The notes under the pieces are model-generated. The model searched no databases. It was not told where the DNA came from and saw nothing but the letters and a program-made list of their open reading frames with translations. This document shows, in pieces, positions 8,374 to 17,217 of a stretch of 64,000 nt of DNA. Source of the stretch: Arthrobacter pityocampae (lineage in GTDB: Bacteria; Actinomycetota; Actinomycetes; Actinomycetales; Micrococcaceae); the NCBI RefSeq assembly GCF_002927275.1, contig NZ_PRKW01000005.1, positions 124,001 through 188,000 on the forward strand, in the 5' to 3' direction. Numbering within the stretch: the first letter of the stretch is position 1; every line of letters starts with the position of its first letter. Both the position numbers and the translations under genes were made by a program.

Positions 8374-9804
8374 CTAGCGGCAGCCGCACCCGGCGAGGAT
8401 CGCAGCCGCACGGTCGGCGGCCGCCCGCGCCTCGACCGTGGCGCCGTCGAGTCCTGCGGCGAGGAAGGAGAACACGAGCAGGCGTCCGTCGGCGGTGACC
8501 ACGTGTCCGGTGAGCCCGGTGACCGCGTTCAGCGTCCCCGTCTTGGCGCGGACCGTCCCGGCGCCGGCGGCGGTGGGCCCGTCCGCCGTGAACCGGGTGG
8601 AGAGGGTCCCGGTGACGCCCGCGATGGGCAGCGAGCCGGCGATGCCCGCGACGCCGGGCAGCTCGGACGTGGTGATCCCGCGCATCAGTGCCGCGAGCTG
8701 GGCGGGGGAGACGGCGTTCCGGGTGGACAGGCCGGCGGCGTCCCCGACCAGCAGTCCGTCCCCGGGGACCCCCGCCCTCAGGGCGGCCGCCGTGATCGCC
8801 TCCGTGGCCCCGCCGGAGGAGGCCGGGCGTCCGCTCCCGTGGGCGGCCACGCGGGCCAGGGCCTCCGCGAGATAGTTGTCGGAGGTCTCCAGCATGCGCC
8901 GGACCTGGTCCTGCAGGGGCGCGGAGTCGACGGCGGCGAGCGGCTCCGCGTCCCCGGGCGCCGCCCGGCGCTCGACGTCGGGGACCACGGTGATCCCGCG
9001 GTCCGCGGCCGCGGCCACGAGGGCCGCGGTGAACACGCGGGCGGCGTCGAGGGCGGCGTCCTGCGAGCGCGGCCCGCCACTGCGCCCCTCCTCGAGCCAG
9101 GCCGAGTTGACGGCCAGCGAGTGGACCGGCGCGACCTCCCCGGCCGCCACGTCCCCCTCCGCCCAGGTGGGATTGAGGCTCGCCCCGACGAACAGGGTGT
9201 CGTCGAGGTACACGGTGTAGGTGCCGGGACCCGGCAGCGCGGCGGCCGCCTCCGCGGCGAGGGTCCCGAGGCCGGCGCGCCCGACGACGGCGTCCGGATC
9301 CGACGGACCGGACCCGAGGAGGACGTCCCCGCCGCCGTGGAGGTAGAGCGCGCCGGGTGTCGACTCCGACGAGAGGACCGACGTCGTCAGGACCTGCCGC
9401 GGCTGCCCGAACGTCAGGGCGGCCACCGCGGTGAGGAGCTTGATGGTGGAGGCCGGCGCCTGCAGGCGCGCGGCGTCCCGGGCGTAGAGGACGCTCCCGT
9501 CCGCGGAGTCGACGACGGTCCCGGCGAAGGTGCCCGTCCCCTGGAGTTGGAGGGCCGCGTCGAGCTCCGCCCCCAGCACCGCCGGGTCCGGTGCCGGTGC
9601 GGCCGGCGAGAGCGGGGCGACGACGTCGGGCACCGCCACCGCGGTGGGCGGGATCTGGGCCGGCGGCGTGACCGGCGGCGCCACCACGGGCGGCGGGTCC
9701 AGTGCGGCCAGTACGCCCGGCGTGACGTGGGTGGCGACGGGGACCGCGACCGCCGCCATGACCAGGACCAGGAGGAGGCCGGTCAGCAGGCGGAGCGGGC
9801 GCAC
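8374..9804 (-). CDS. dacB: D-alanyl-D-alanine carboxypeptidase/endopeptidase, PBP4 type
   Basis: A class C penicillin-binding protein that trims peptidoglycan peptides outside the membrane. The 476-residue product has a signal or anchor segment at residues 6-26 and then a Pro/Ala/Val-rich linker. It carries the three active-site motifs: STIK (in APASTIKLLTAV), SDN (ETSDNYLAEA) and KTG (AKTGTLNAVTG). It begins the tilS-side gene run and is divergent from ppa, with 171 bases between the starts. Confidence 0.93.
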   Translation of the reverse strand: MRPLRLLTGLLLVLVMAAVAVPVATHVTPGVLAALDPPPVVAPPVTPPAQIPPTAVAVPDVVAPLSPAAPAPDPAVLGAELDAALQLQGTGTFAGTVVDSADGSVLYARDAARLQAPASTIKLLTAVAALTFGQPRQVLTTSVLSSESTPGALYLHGGGDVLLGSGPSDPDAVVGRAGLGTLAAEAAAALPGPGTYTVYLDDTLFVGASLNPTWAEGDVAAGEVAPVHSLAVNSAWLEEGRSGGPRSQDAALDAARVFTAALVAAAADRGITVVPDVERRAAPGDAEPLAAVDSAPLQDQVRRMLETSDNYLAEALARVAAHGSGRPASSGGATEAITAAALRAGVPGDGLLVGDAAGLSTRNAVSPAQLAALMRGITTSELPGVAGIAGSLPIAGVTGTLSTRFTADGPTAAGAGTVRAKTGTLNAVTGLTGHVVTADGRLLVFSFLAAGLDGATVEARAAADRAAAILAGCGCR

Positions 9805-9975
9805 GGTGTCCTTTCGCGCAGTGCCGCCGGGAGCGCTGCAGGTACGGAAAATGCCCGGGTACCGGCGGACGACCGATATGTTTAGGGCTGACGATCAAAC
9901 AGTAGACCGGCGGAGCCCCCTTGTCCCCGAGGGCGCGGCCGCAGGCCACCACCACGACCTACCCCAGGAGTTGCC

Positions 9976-10542
9976 ATGAAGCTCGACGTCACCATCGAGA
10001 TCCCGAAGGGCTCGCGCGTCAAGTACGAGATCGACCACGACACCCACCGGCTGCGCCTGGACCGCGTCCTGTTCACCGCCATGCAGTACCCCACGCACTA
10101 CGGCTACTTCGAGAACACGCTCGGCGAGGACGGCGACCCGCTGGACGCCCTGGTCATGCTGCAGGACTTCGATCTCATCCCGGGCGTGCTCGTCGAGTCG
10201 CGGCCCATCGGCGTCTTCAACATGGTCGACGACGGCGGCGGGGACGCCAAGGTGCTCTGCGTCCCCGTGGACCCCCGCTTCGACCACATCAAGGACCTGT
10301 CCGACGTCTCGGACTTCCTCCTCGACGAGATCAAGCACTTCTTCACGAAGTACAAGGACCTCGAGCCGGGCAAGTGGGTGGAGGCCGCGGACTGGGCGGG
10401 CCGCGAGGAGGCCGAGGCCGAGGTCGAGGCCTCGCTGAAGCGCTTCAAGGACCTCGGCGACGCGAGCGCGGAGGACGAGCCCCAGGGCCGCTCCGTCGAC
10501 GTCGAGGCGAAGAACGCCACGGAGACGCCCGAGGGCCGCTAG
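9976..10542 (+). CDS. ppa: Inorganic pyrophosphatase
   Basis: Soluble family I pyrophosphatase that hydrolyses PPi and drives biosynthetic reactions. The 188-residue product has the metal-binding signature DGDPLDALV and the conserved [11 protein letters not shown] segment. The C-terminus is about 20 residues longer than the compact family core, acidic and charged. It is monocistronic: a strong terminator follows the stop. The PBP4 gene diverges upstream, the classical actinobacterial arrangement. Confidence 0.97.
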   Translation: MKLDVTIEIPKGSRVKYEIDHDTHRLRLDRVLFTAMQYPTHYGYFENTLGEDGDPLDALVMLQDFDLIPGVLVESRPIGVFNMVDDGGGDAKVLCVPVDPRFDHIKDLSDVSDFLLDEIKHFFTKYKDLEPGKWVEAADWAGREEAEAEVEASLKRFKDLGDASAEDEPQGRSVDVEAKNATETPEGR

Positions 10543-10555
10543 CCGTCCCTCCCGG

Positions 10556-10600
10556 AGCCCCGGCCGTCCGCCCCTTCAGGGGAGGACGGCCGGGGCTTTC
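10556..10600 (+). terminator. Rho-independent terminator after ppa
   Basis: A long GC hairpin: AGCCCCGGCCGTCC and CCCC pair with GGGG and GGACGGCCGGGGCT around a TTCA loop, followed by TTTCCCGTTT. It begins 14 bases after the ppa stop. Confidence 0.85.
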
Positions 10601-10627
10601 CCGTTTCCGGGCCCGGGACCCGCACGA

Positions 10628-10671
10628 AATCAACCTTCTTCCGTTGATTCGCGTCCCCGAGACCCCATACT
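10628..10671 (+). promoter_or_regulatory. Leaderless promoter overlapped by a perfect inverted repeat
   Basis: TTGATT (10644-10649) and CATACT (10666-10671), 16 bases apart, form a good -35/-10 pair. The expected start point falls on the A of the ATG at 10678, so the mRNA should be leaderless. AATCAAC-N8-GTTGATT (10628-10649) is a perfect 7-bp inverted repeat whose right arm covers the -35. It is a natural repressor operator, plausibly for the HTH-bearing product of the gene itself. Confidence 0.6.
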
Positions 10672-10677
10672 GATGCC

Positions 10678-11307
10678 ATGCACTACGTCCTGACGATCAA
10701 CCAGCGCGACTCGCGTGAGGCCGGGGACCTCACCGCCGACCTCCTGAAGGCACTGCGTTCCGTACCCGCCATGGTGCCGTTCCAGCGATCCGTGGGCGAC
10801 GAGGTGCAGGGCGTGCTCGACTCGGCGACGGCCGCCGTGGACGCAGCCCTCCGCGCCCTCCGCCACCGGCGCTGGCACGTGGGCATCGGCGTCGGCGGCC
10901 TCACCCCTCCGGTGCCCGGGCGCCTCGTGGACGCCAGGGGCTACGGTCTCGTCTATGCGCGCCGGGCGGTCGACAGGGCCCGGAGGACCGGGGAACGGAT
11001 CCCGCTCGCGGTCGAGGGGCCGGCCGGCGACGTCGCCGCCGAGGCGGAGGCCGTGCTGCGGCTGCTCGGCCAGATCGTGGCGACCCGGACGGACGCGGAG
11101 TGGGCCGTCGTGGACCTTCTGACGCCCGGGGCGCGGGGACAGCAGAAGTACGTGGCCCAGGAGCTGGGGATCACCACGCAGGCCGTCAGCCGGGCCGTCG
11201 TCCGGTCCCACTGGACGGAGGAGTGGGCCACGCGGCCCGCCGCGGCCCGGCTGCTGGACCTCGCGCACGGCCCCGCGTCCCTCCCCGCCGCCCCACTCGG
11301 CTATTGA
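10678..11307 (+). CDS. SatD-like protein with C-terminal helix-turn-helix
   Basis: A 209-residue protein. The N-terminal part has INQRDSREAGD and SVGDEVQGVL, which resemble the D-x-x-x-SR and GDE-x-Q signatures of SatD-family proteins. The C-terminal part (about 145-185) has a winged-helix pattern, VAQELGITTQAVSRAVVRS. It probably binds DNA; the ligand or enzyme role of the N-terminal domain is unknown. The promoter is leaderless with an overlapping inverted repeat, which suggests autoregulation. It stands alone between a terminator and the convergent HAD gene. Confidence 0.6.
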   Translation: MHYVLTINQRDSREAGDLTADLLKALRSVPAMVPFQRSVGDEVQGVLDSATAAVDAALRALRHRRWHVGIGVGGLTPPVPGRLVDARGYGLVYARRAVDRARRTGERIPLAVEGPAGDVAAEAEAVLRLLGQIVATRTDAEWAVVDLLTPGARGQQKYVAQELGITTQAVSRAVVRSHWTEEWATRPAAARLLDLAHGPASLPAAPLGY

Positions 11308-11368
11308 TCCCGAGAAATTCAGCCGCCGGCATCGGCCGCCGGCGAGATGGGCAGATGGGCCGGACGGG

Positions 11369-12205
11369 TCAGACGAGGGAGCGGAGGACCTTCGCCGCGC
11401 CGTCGTCGTACACGGTGCCCGTGACCTCGGAGGCCACCGAGCGGACCTCTTCCGGCGCCTGCCCCATGGCGACGCCGCGTCCCGCCCACTGGAGCATCTC
11501 GATGTCGTTGCGGCCGTCGCCGACGGCGACCGTGAGTTCCCGGGGGGTGCCGAGACGGTCCCGGAGGATCTCCAGGGCGCTGGCCTTCGTGACGCCCGAC
11601 GCCGCGATGTCGAGCCAGGCGGTCCAGCCCACCGAGTAGGTGACGCCGTGCAGGCCGATGGACGCGACGGCCTCGCCGAACTCCTCGGCGGAGCTGTCGG
11701 TGCTGAAGACCACGACGCGCACGGCGCGTGCTTCGAGCATCTCCTCGAAGTCGACGCTCTCGGCGTCCGAGCCGAAGCTGGCATCCTGGAAGCTCTCCGT
11801 CGACAGGAACCTGCCGCGGTCGTCCTCGAGGGCGTACTTGGCGGACGGCAGGCGGGTGCGCAGGGCACTGAGGGCGGGCTTCGGGTCGAAGGTCACGCGG
11901 TCGATGACCTCGAACCCTGCGGGGAGGGCGGGGTCGAGCCTCAGCGTGACACCCCCGTTGGAGCACACGGCGTACCCCCGCGTGACGCCGAGGTGCCCGA
12001 TCACGGGCAGTGTGGCGCCGAGGGAGCGCCCCGTGGCGATGATGACGTCGTGCCCGGCTCCGATGACGGCCTGCGCGGCGTCGCGGACCTCGTCCGTCAT
12101 GTTCCCCTCGTGGTCCACGAGGGTGCCGTCGATGTCGAGGGCAACCAGATGCTGCGTGCGGTTCTTCTGCCGGTCATCGATGCCGGCGTTGGTCAGAGTA
12201 GTCAT
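11369..12205 (-). CDS. HAD-superfamily (Cof-type) phosphatase
   Basis: A 278-residue Cof-subfamily HAD hydrolase: motif I LDIDGTLVDHEG (about 25-36), motif II in IATGRSL, a conserved Lys (motif III) near TKASAL, and motif IV GDGRNDIEML. The type IIB cap lies between. Substrates of this group are sugar phosphates or flavin/pyridoxal phosphates and cannot be told from sequence. The N-terminus carries an extra 18 polar residues. A start-proximal AAGAGG sits very close to the ATG. serS lies 46 bases upstream on the same strand. Confidence 0.88.
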   Translation of the reverse strand: MTTLTNAGIDDRQKNRTQHLVALDIDGTLVDHEGNMTDEVRDAAQAVIGAGHDVIIATGRSLGATLPVIGHLGVTRGYAVCSNGGVTLRLDPALPAGFEVIDRVTFDPKPALSALRTRLPSAKYALEDDRGRFLSTESFQDASFGSDAESVDFEEMLEARAVRVVVFSTDSSAEEFGEAVASIGLHGVTYSVGWTAWLDIAASGVTKASALEILRDRLGTPRELTVAVGDGRNDIEMLQWAGRGVAMGQAPEEVRSVASEVTGTVYDDGAAKVLRSLV

Positions 12206-12251
12206 GCCTCTTAGTGAAGCAGACGCCCCCGGCCCCCCGGTAGGGCAGCGA

Positions 12252-13532
12252 TCACAGGACGGGAAGGATTTCCAGCCCGTTCAGGTACGGGCGCAGGGCG
12301 GCGGGGACCGTCACCGAACCGTCCGGGTTCTGGTGATGCTCGAGGATCGCGACGATCCAGCGCGTGGTCGCGAGGGTCCCGTTGAGGGTCGCGACGGCGC
12401 GCGTGCCCTTCTGCCCCTCACCCTCCGTACGTTCGCGGATGTTCAGGCGGCGGGCCTGGAACGTGGTGCAGTTCGACGTCGAGGTCAGCTCCCGGTAGTC
12501 GCCCTGCGTGGGGACCCACGCCTCGCAGTCGAACTTGCGCGCGGCGGACATCCCGAGGTCCCCGGCGGCGGTGTCGATGACCCGGTAGGGCAGCTCCACC
12601 TTCGCGAGCATCTCCTCCTCCCAGGCCAGCATGCGCTCGTGCTCGGCCGGGGCGTCCTCCACGGTGGTGTAGGTGAACATCTCCACCTTGTTGAACTGGT
12701 GCACGCGGATGATCCCGCGGGTGTCCTTGCCATGCGAGCCCGCCTCGCGGCGGTAGCAGGAGGACCACCCGGCGTAACGCAGCGGGCCGGCGCCGAGGTC
12801 GAGGATCTCGTCGCCGTGGTACCCGGCGAGCGCGACCTCGGAGGTGCCCACGAGGTAGAGGTTGTCCTCCTCGAGCCGGTAGATCTCCGCGTCGTGGGCG
12901 ATGTCGAAGCCGGTGCCCTGCATGGTCTCGGGGCGGACGAGGGTGGGGGTGATCATGGGCGTGAACCCGGCCTCGATCGCCTGGTCCAGCGCCATCCGCA
13001 GCAGGGCGAGCTCGAGGCGCGCGCCGACGCCCTTCAGGAAGTAGAAGCGCGATCCGGAGACCTTGGCACCCCGTTCCATGTCGATCGCGCCGATGAGTTC
13101 GCCGATCTCGAGGTGGTCGCGGGGCTCGAAGCCCTCGGCCGTGAAGTCACGGGGGGCCCCGACCGTCCTGAGGACCACGTAGTCGGCCTCGCCGCCCTCG
13201 GGGACGCCGTCCTGCACGAGGTTGGGGAGCTTCCGCAGCAGTGCCTCCTGCTCCGTCTTGGCCTCCTCGGACGCCGCGGCGGCGGTTTTCACGGCACCGG
13301 CGAGTTCCCTGACCTCGGCGAGCAGTGCCTGCTTCTCCTCGCCCCTGGCCTGGGCGACCCGCTTCCCGAACGCGTTCTGCTCGGCGCGGAGGGTCTCGTA
13401 GGCCGTGACGGACTCCCGGCGGCGGGTGTCGGCGGCGAGGACGGCGTCGATCAGGGACTCGTCCGCCCTGCGGGCACGCTGGGATGCTCGGAACTGCTCG
13501 GGATTCAGGCGGAGGTCGTTGACGTCGATCAC
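12252..13532 (-). CDS. serS: Seryl-tRNA synthetase
   Basis: Class II synthetase that charges tRNA-Ser. The 426-residue product has the N-terminal coiled-coil arm (about 30-100) that grips the tRNA. The catalytic domain has motif 2 [22 protein letters not shown] and motif 3 ending [17 protein letters not shown]. Length is normal. The start is GTG. It is divergent from the lipid-kinase-like gene, with 68 bases between starts. No T-box leader is visible, as is usual for actinobacterial serS. Confidence 0.97.
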   Translation of the reverse strand: MIDVNDLRLNPEQFRASQRARRADESLIDAVLAADTRRRESVTAYETLRAEQNAFGKRVAQARGEEKQALLAEVRELAGAVKTAAAASEEAKTEQEALLRKLPNLVQDGVPEGGEADYVVLRTVGAPRDFTAEGFEPRDHLEIGELIGAIDMERGAKVSGSRFYFLKGVGARLELALLRMALDQAIEAGFTPMITPTLVRPETMQGTGFDIAHDAEIYRLEEDNLYLVGTSEVALAGYHGDEILDLGAGPLRYAGWSSCYRREAGSHGKDTRGIIRVHQFNKVEMFTYTTVEDAPAEHERMLAWEEEMLAKVELPYRVIDTAAGDLGMSAARKFDCEAWVPTQGDYRELTSTSNCTTFQARRLNIRERTEGEGQKGTRAVATLNGTLATTRWIVAILEHHQNPDGSVTVPAALRPYLNGLEILPVL

Positions 13533-13600
13533 CCGCTAAGACTACCCAACCACCCGTGCCCGCCCGGCCCCGGCGGGAGGGGCCGCTATTGTGGGAGATT

Positions 13601-14743
13601 ATGCGCCGCAAACTGCTCGCCGGGACCGCCGCGGCGTCCGCCGCCGTCGCCTCCATCCAGTCCTACTGGTCCGTGCGGCGCCTCCATCAGACCCGGACGC
13701 CCACCGCCTCCGTCAACGAACCCGTGCCGGTGGGCGGCGGGCCCCAGCGTGTGGCCCTGATCCTGAACCCCATCAAGCTGCAGGCCGCCGCAGCGCGGGC
13801 ACTCGTGGAGCAAGCGTGCTCCGACGCCGGCTGGATCCCGCCGCTCGTCCTCGAGACCACGATCGAGGACCCCGGCACGGGGCAGGCGGAGCAGGCTCTG
13901 GCGGCCGGTGCGGACCTCGTGATCGCCGCCGGCGGCGACGGGACCGTGCGCGCCGTCGCGCAAGCCCTCGCGCATCAGCCCGCCGCCCTCGGCCTCCTGC
14001 CGCTCGGGACCGGCAACCTGCTGGTGCGGAACCTCGGCCTGCCGTACAACGACGTCGTCGGATGCCTCCGTCTCGCGCTGCACGGCTGCGAACGGCGGAT
14101 CGACATGGCGCGGATCACGCTCCGCAACGACCACACGGCCGCGACGTCGGAGTATCCCTTCCTCGTGATGGGCGGGATCGGCTTCGACGCGAGCGTCATG
14201 GCCGACGCCAAGAAGGACCTCAAGGAGAAGTACGGCTGGCTGGCCTACAGCGAGGCCGGCATGCGGCACCTGCCCGGCCGGCGGCGCCGCATCACGATCA
14301 GCCTGGACGGCGAGCCCCCGCAGACCAGGAAGGTGCGCAGCCTGCTGGTGGCCAACTGCGGGAAACTGCCGGCGGGCGTCGACTTCGTGCCCGCAGCGCG
14401 GATCGACGACGGGTTCCTCGACGTCGTGGTCCTCAGTCCGCGCAGCCTGATCGGCTGGACGCTGATGGCCGCGAAGATCCTCCTCCGGCACCGCGGGGGC
14501 ACCCCGGCGATCAGCTACTACCGGGCCCGGGAGGTCTCCGTGTGGTCCGGCGAGCCGATCGCCACGCAGCTGGACGGCGACGCCTCCGGGTCCATCACGT
14601 CGATGACCGCCCGCGTGGACCCGGGCGCCCTGCTGGTCAGGGTGCCGCCTCCGGTCCCCGGGGCGTCGGGGCCCGTCCCGGTGATGGCCCGCCCCGCCCG
14701 GTCCGTCCCGGTGACGGCGCGCCCGACCCGGCGGCGGGGCTGA
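13601..14743 (+). CDS. Diacylglycerol kinase-family lipid kinase
   Basis: A 380-residue DagK/YegS-type kinase. It has ALILNPIKLQ at the start of the catalytic domain, GGDGTVRAVAQAL (the ATP-binding GGDGT), and LGTGNLLVRNLGLP. The later GGIGFDASVMADAKKDLK segment and the C-terminal DGDASG motif also fit. A short hydrophobic N-terminus, MRRKLLAGTAAASAAVASI, precedes it and may anchor it. The ATG at 13601 was preferred over the longer reading frame because it begins this segment. The tail repeats V-P-V-(M/T)-A-R-P. It probably phosphorylates diacylglycerol or a related lipid. Confidence 0.86.
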   Translation: MRRKLLAGTAAASAAVASIQSYWSVRRLHQTRTPTASVNEPVPVGGGPQRVALILNPIKLQAAAARALVEQACSDAGWIPPLVLETTIEDPGTGQAEQALAAGADLVIAAGGDGTVRAVAQALAHQPAALGLLPLGTGNLLVRNLGLPYNDVVGCLRLALHGCERRIDMARITLRNDHTAATSEYPFLVMGGIGFDASVMADAKKDLKEKYGWLAYSEAGMRHLPGRRRRITISLDGEPPQTRKVRSLLVANCGKLPAGVDFVPAARIDDGFLDVVVLSPRSLIGWTLMAAKILLRHRGGTPAISYYRAREVSVWSGEPIATQLDGDASGSITSMTARVDPGALLVRVPPPVPGASGPVPVMARPARSVPVTARPTRRRG

Positions 14744-14773
14744 CGCCTCGCCGACCGGGTGCTCCTGCCGCCC

Positions 14774-15127
14774 CTAGCGGTCGCGGTCGGTGTACTCGCC
14801 CTCGGTGTGGGGCGGGTCGATGAGCGGCCGGTCCTTGTCGGTGTACTCGCCCTCCTCGGCCGGGTTCTCGGCGGAGGTGTAGCCGCCCGACTCGCCGGCG
14901 GGTTCCGCACTGGTGTAGTGCCCCTCATGCTCGGCGTCCCCGGCGTCCGTGCCCCTCGTGGCCTCCGTCGAGCCGCCCTCGGCCTGCTCGTTGATCAGCG
15001 CCTGCTCCTCGGCGAAGCGGAGATCGTTGCCCTGGTCGCCGGCGTCGCCGTGCCAGTTGGGGTCCGACGTCGAGCCGTCACCCTTGTTGGGGTTCACGAT
15101 GTGTCCTTCATTCGAGTTCTCGGTCAT
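14774..15127 (-). CDS. Small acidic hydrophilic protein with YT repeats
   Basis: A 117-residue, very acidic protein without hydrophobic segments. Its C-terminal half has four copies of G-[HGE]-Y-T-[SD]-x-[ED]: residues 69-75, 81-87, 93-99 and 110-116, the last two being GEYTDKDR and GEYTDRDR. It is probably disordered; I recognise no domain. The ATG at 15127 was chosen over 15142 because AAAGGCAGCATC precedes it, matching the leader of the small acidic gene at 23457-23648. The two genes share a -10-like core and leader. A stress or desiccation role would be a guess. Confidence 0.7.
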   Translation of the reverse strand: MTENSNEGHIVNPNKGDGSTSDPNWHGDAGDQGNDLRFAEEQALINEQAEGGSTEATRGTDAGDAEHEGHYTSAEPAGESGGYTSAENPAEEGEYTDKDRPLIDPPHTEGEYTDRDR

Positions 15128-15175
15128 GATGCTGCCTTTCATCGGAGGATGCGCTCCTCGTTGGGCGCCCCATTG

Positions 15176-15186
15176 CCAGCGTACTG
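15176..15186 (-). promoter_or_regulatory. CAGTANGCT-type promoter core upstream of the acidic repeat protein
   Basis: The minus strand reads CAGTACGCTGG, with TACGCT as a -10 hexamer about 50 bases from the ATG at 15127. No -35 consensus is seen. The same core precedes topoisomerase IB, the 63-residue acidic protein and the DUF2630 gene. Confidence 0.5.
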
Positions 15187-15215
15187 ACGAAGGGGATGGT
15201 TGAAAATGCTCGGCG

Positions 15216-16190
15216 TCAGTCGCGCAGCAATTCCTGCACGGCCTTCTCCGAGGCCGAGTAGGAGGTGATGGGGATGACCTCGCCGCTCATGAAGCGGTCC
15301 ACGAGCCGGGGGTCCACGTAGGAACTCCTCGCCACGGCCGGTGTGTTGCCGAGGTGGTCGGCGACGGCCCGCATGGTGGCGGTGACGGCCTTCTGGCGTG
15401 CGGTGCGGGTCGTCGCGTCGAGGTCCTCCTTGGCCAGGGCCATAGCGGCGACGACGGTGGCCTGCCAGGTCCTGAAGTCCTTGGCGGTGAACGGCCCGCC
15501 GGTGACCTGCCGCAGGAACTCGTTGAGCTGGGAGCCGTCCACGTGGTGCCACGCGTCGTCCTCCGTCCGGTAGGCGAGGACGGTGTCGGGATCCTCGCGC
15601 TCCAGCATGGGGCGCAGGGCCGCGGCGAGGTCCTCGTCCTCCAGGCGGGTGTCCCACTGCTGGCCGCTCTTGCCGGGGAAGTCGAACAGGATGGTGTTCC
15701 CCTCGATGGTGCAGTGCTCCACCAGGAGCGTCGTGACGCCGAACGAGCCGTTGGCCTCCGCGTACTGGGCCGAGCCGATCCTCAGGGCCCCGGCGTCGAC
15801 GATCCGGAGCGCGGCGGCGAAGGCACGCTCCCGGGGCGCGCCGTCGCTGCGCAGGTGCTGGGTGATGGCGCGGCGTGCGCTCGGCAGCTTCGCGCCGAAA
15901 TCCAGCGCGCGGTCGAACTTCTCGCGGTCCTTCTGCTCCCGCCACGCCGGGTGGTACATGTACTGCCGCCGGCCGGCGTCATCCGTCCCGATGGCCTGGA
16001 CGTGGCCGTTGGGGTAGGGCGCGATCCACACGTCCTTCCACGCCGGCGGGATCACCAGTTCGCGGATGCGCTCCACCTCGTCGCGGTCCCGGAGCAGCGT
16101 GCCGTCGGGTGCGCGGTAGCTGAAGCCCTTGCCGTGCCGACGCCGGGTGATACCGGGCCTGCGCGTGTTGCTGCGCCGCAATCGAGCCAT
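15216..16190 (-). CDS. DNA topoisomerase IB
   Basis: A poxvirus-like type IB topoisomerase that relaxes supercoils through a 3'-phosphotyrosyl intermediate. The 324-residue product has PPAWKDVWIAPYPNGHVQAIG at the N-terminal DNA-clamp domain, the catalytic Arg region LRIVDAGALRIGS, FTAKDFRTWQAT, and the Tyr nucleophile in SSYVDPRLVD near residue 292. ATG at 16190 was chosen; a TTG directly before it is possible. The basic N-terminus (RRSNTRRPGITRRR) is typical of bacterial homologues. It has its own CAGTANGCT promoter core. Confidence 0.93.
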   Translation of the reverse strand: MARLRRSNTRRPGITRRRHGKGFSYRAPDGTLLRDRDEVERIRELVIPPAWKDVWIAPYPNGHVQAIGTDDAGRRQYMYHPAWREQKDREKFDRALDFGAKLPSARRAITQHLRSDGAPRERAFAAALRIVDAGALRIGSAQYAEANGSFGVTTLLVEHCTIEGNTILFDFPGKSGQQWDTRLEDEDLAAALRPMLEREDPDTVLAYRTEDDAWHHVDGSQLNEFLRQVTGGPFTAKDFRTWQATVVAAMALAKEDLDATTRTARQKAVTATMRAVADHLGNTPAVARSSYVDPRLVDRFMSGEVIPITSYSASEKAVQELLRD

Positions 16191-16225
16191 CAAGAGAACC
16201 AGCCTTCGGTGGGAGGAGGACCTTC

Positions 16226-16241
16226 GATACTAAGCCTACTG
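16226..16241 (-). promoter_or_regulatory. CAGTANGCT-type promoter core upstream of topoisomerase IB
   Basis: The minus strand reads CAGTAGGCTTAGTATC. It matches 14 of 16 positions with CAGTAAGCTGAGTATC upstream of the 63-residue acidic protein gene. TAGGCT would be the -10, about 43 bases before the ATG. Confidence 0.5.
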
Positions 16242-16245
16242 TGTT

Positions 16246-17217
16246 TCAGCTCCTCCCCGGCCGGTCTCCGTCCCCGCCCCGGACGATGCCCTCCAGCCAG
16301 GCATCGGCGGCCTCGAAGGCGTCGTCGGAGGTGTGGCGCTCCACGGCCGGCGAGCGGCGGTCGGCGCGGGCGTAGGAGCCCAGGAACCGTAGGCCGGGGC
16401 TGATGCGGTGCAGGCCCTTGAGGGCGTCGGCCACGCGGGCGTCCTCGACGTGGCCGTCGGCGTCCACGCTGAAGAAGTAGTCCCCGAGGAACTGACCCGT
16501 GGGCCGCGACTCGATGCGGCTCAGGTTCACGCCGCGGGCCGCGAACTGGTCGAGGATCTGCATGAGGGCGCCGGGGTGGTCGTCGGGCAGGGGGATCACG
16601 AGGGTGGTCTTGTCCGCGCCGGTGCGCGGAGGGAGGGCGTCGGGTGTACCCACCAGGATGAAGCGGGTGACGGCGTCGGCGACGTCCCCGATGTCCGCGG
16701 CGAGGACGGCCAGGCCGAGGCGCTCGGCCACGAGGGGCGAGCAGATCGCCGCGTCGTAGCCGTGCTCGTCCCCGGCGAGCCCGAAGGCCGCCGCCGCGGT
16801 CGACGACGACGGGAAGTACTCCGCCCGCGGCACGTGGGCGTCCACCCAGTTCCGGCACTGAGCCCAGGCGTGCCCGTGCGTCGCGATGCGCCGGACCCCG
16901 TCCAGGGTGGTGCCCGGGCGGGCGGCGAGGACGAACGTGATGGGCACGAGCTCCTCGCGCAGGATGCGCAGCGGCTCCCCCACGGCGATGGCGTCCAGGG
17001 TGGCGCTCACCCCGCCCTCGACCGAGTTCTCGATGGGCACCATCGCGGCGTCGACGGAGCGGGCGCGGACGGCGTCGAGCGCGGCCCCCACCGTCGCGGC
17101 GGGAACGCGCCGGGCGGCGTCGGCGCCGGGCACCTGGAGCAGGGCGGCCTCGGTGAAGGTCCCCTCGGGTCCGAGGTACGCGTAGGAGGGACCGTCCGTG
17201 CGGGTGGGGCCGGTCAC
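16246..17217 (-). CDS. pheA: Prephenate dehydratase
   Basis: Converts prephenate to phenylpyruvate in phenylalanine synthesis. The 323-residue product has YLGPEGTFTEAAL at the N-terminus, VPIENSVEGGV, and DAVTRFILVG with the catalytic Thr-Arg-Phe. A C-terminal ACT domain with SRIESRP, the phenylalanine-binding signature, indicates feedback inhibition. The GTG start overlaps the rhodanese gene stop as GTGA. The tail after the ACT domain is about 35 residues longer than usual. Confidence 0.95.
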   Translation of the reverse strand: MTGPTRTDGPSYAYLGPEGTFTEAALLQVPGADAARRVPAATVGAALDAVRARSVDAAMVPIENSVEGGVSATLDAIAVGEPLRILREELVPITFVLAARPGTTLDGVRRIATHGHAWAQCRNWVDAHVPRAEYFPSSSTAAAAFGLAGDEHGYDAAICSPLVAERLGLAVLAADIGDVADAVTRFILVGTPDALPPRTGADKTTLVIPLPDDHPGALMQILDQFAARGVNLSRIESRPTGQFLGDYFFSVDADGHVEDARVADALKGLHRISPGLRFLGSYARADRRSPAVERHTSDDAFEAADAWLEGIVRGGDGDRPGRS

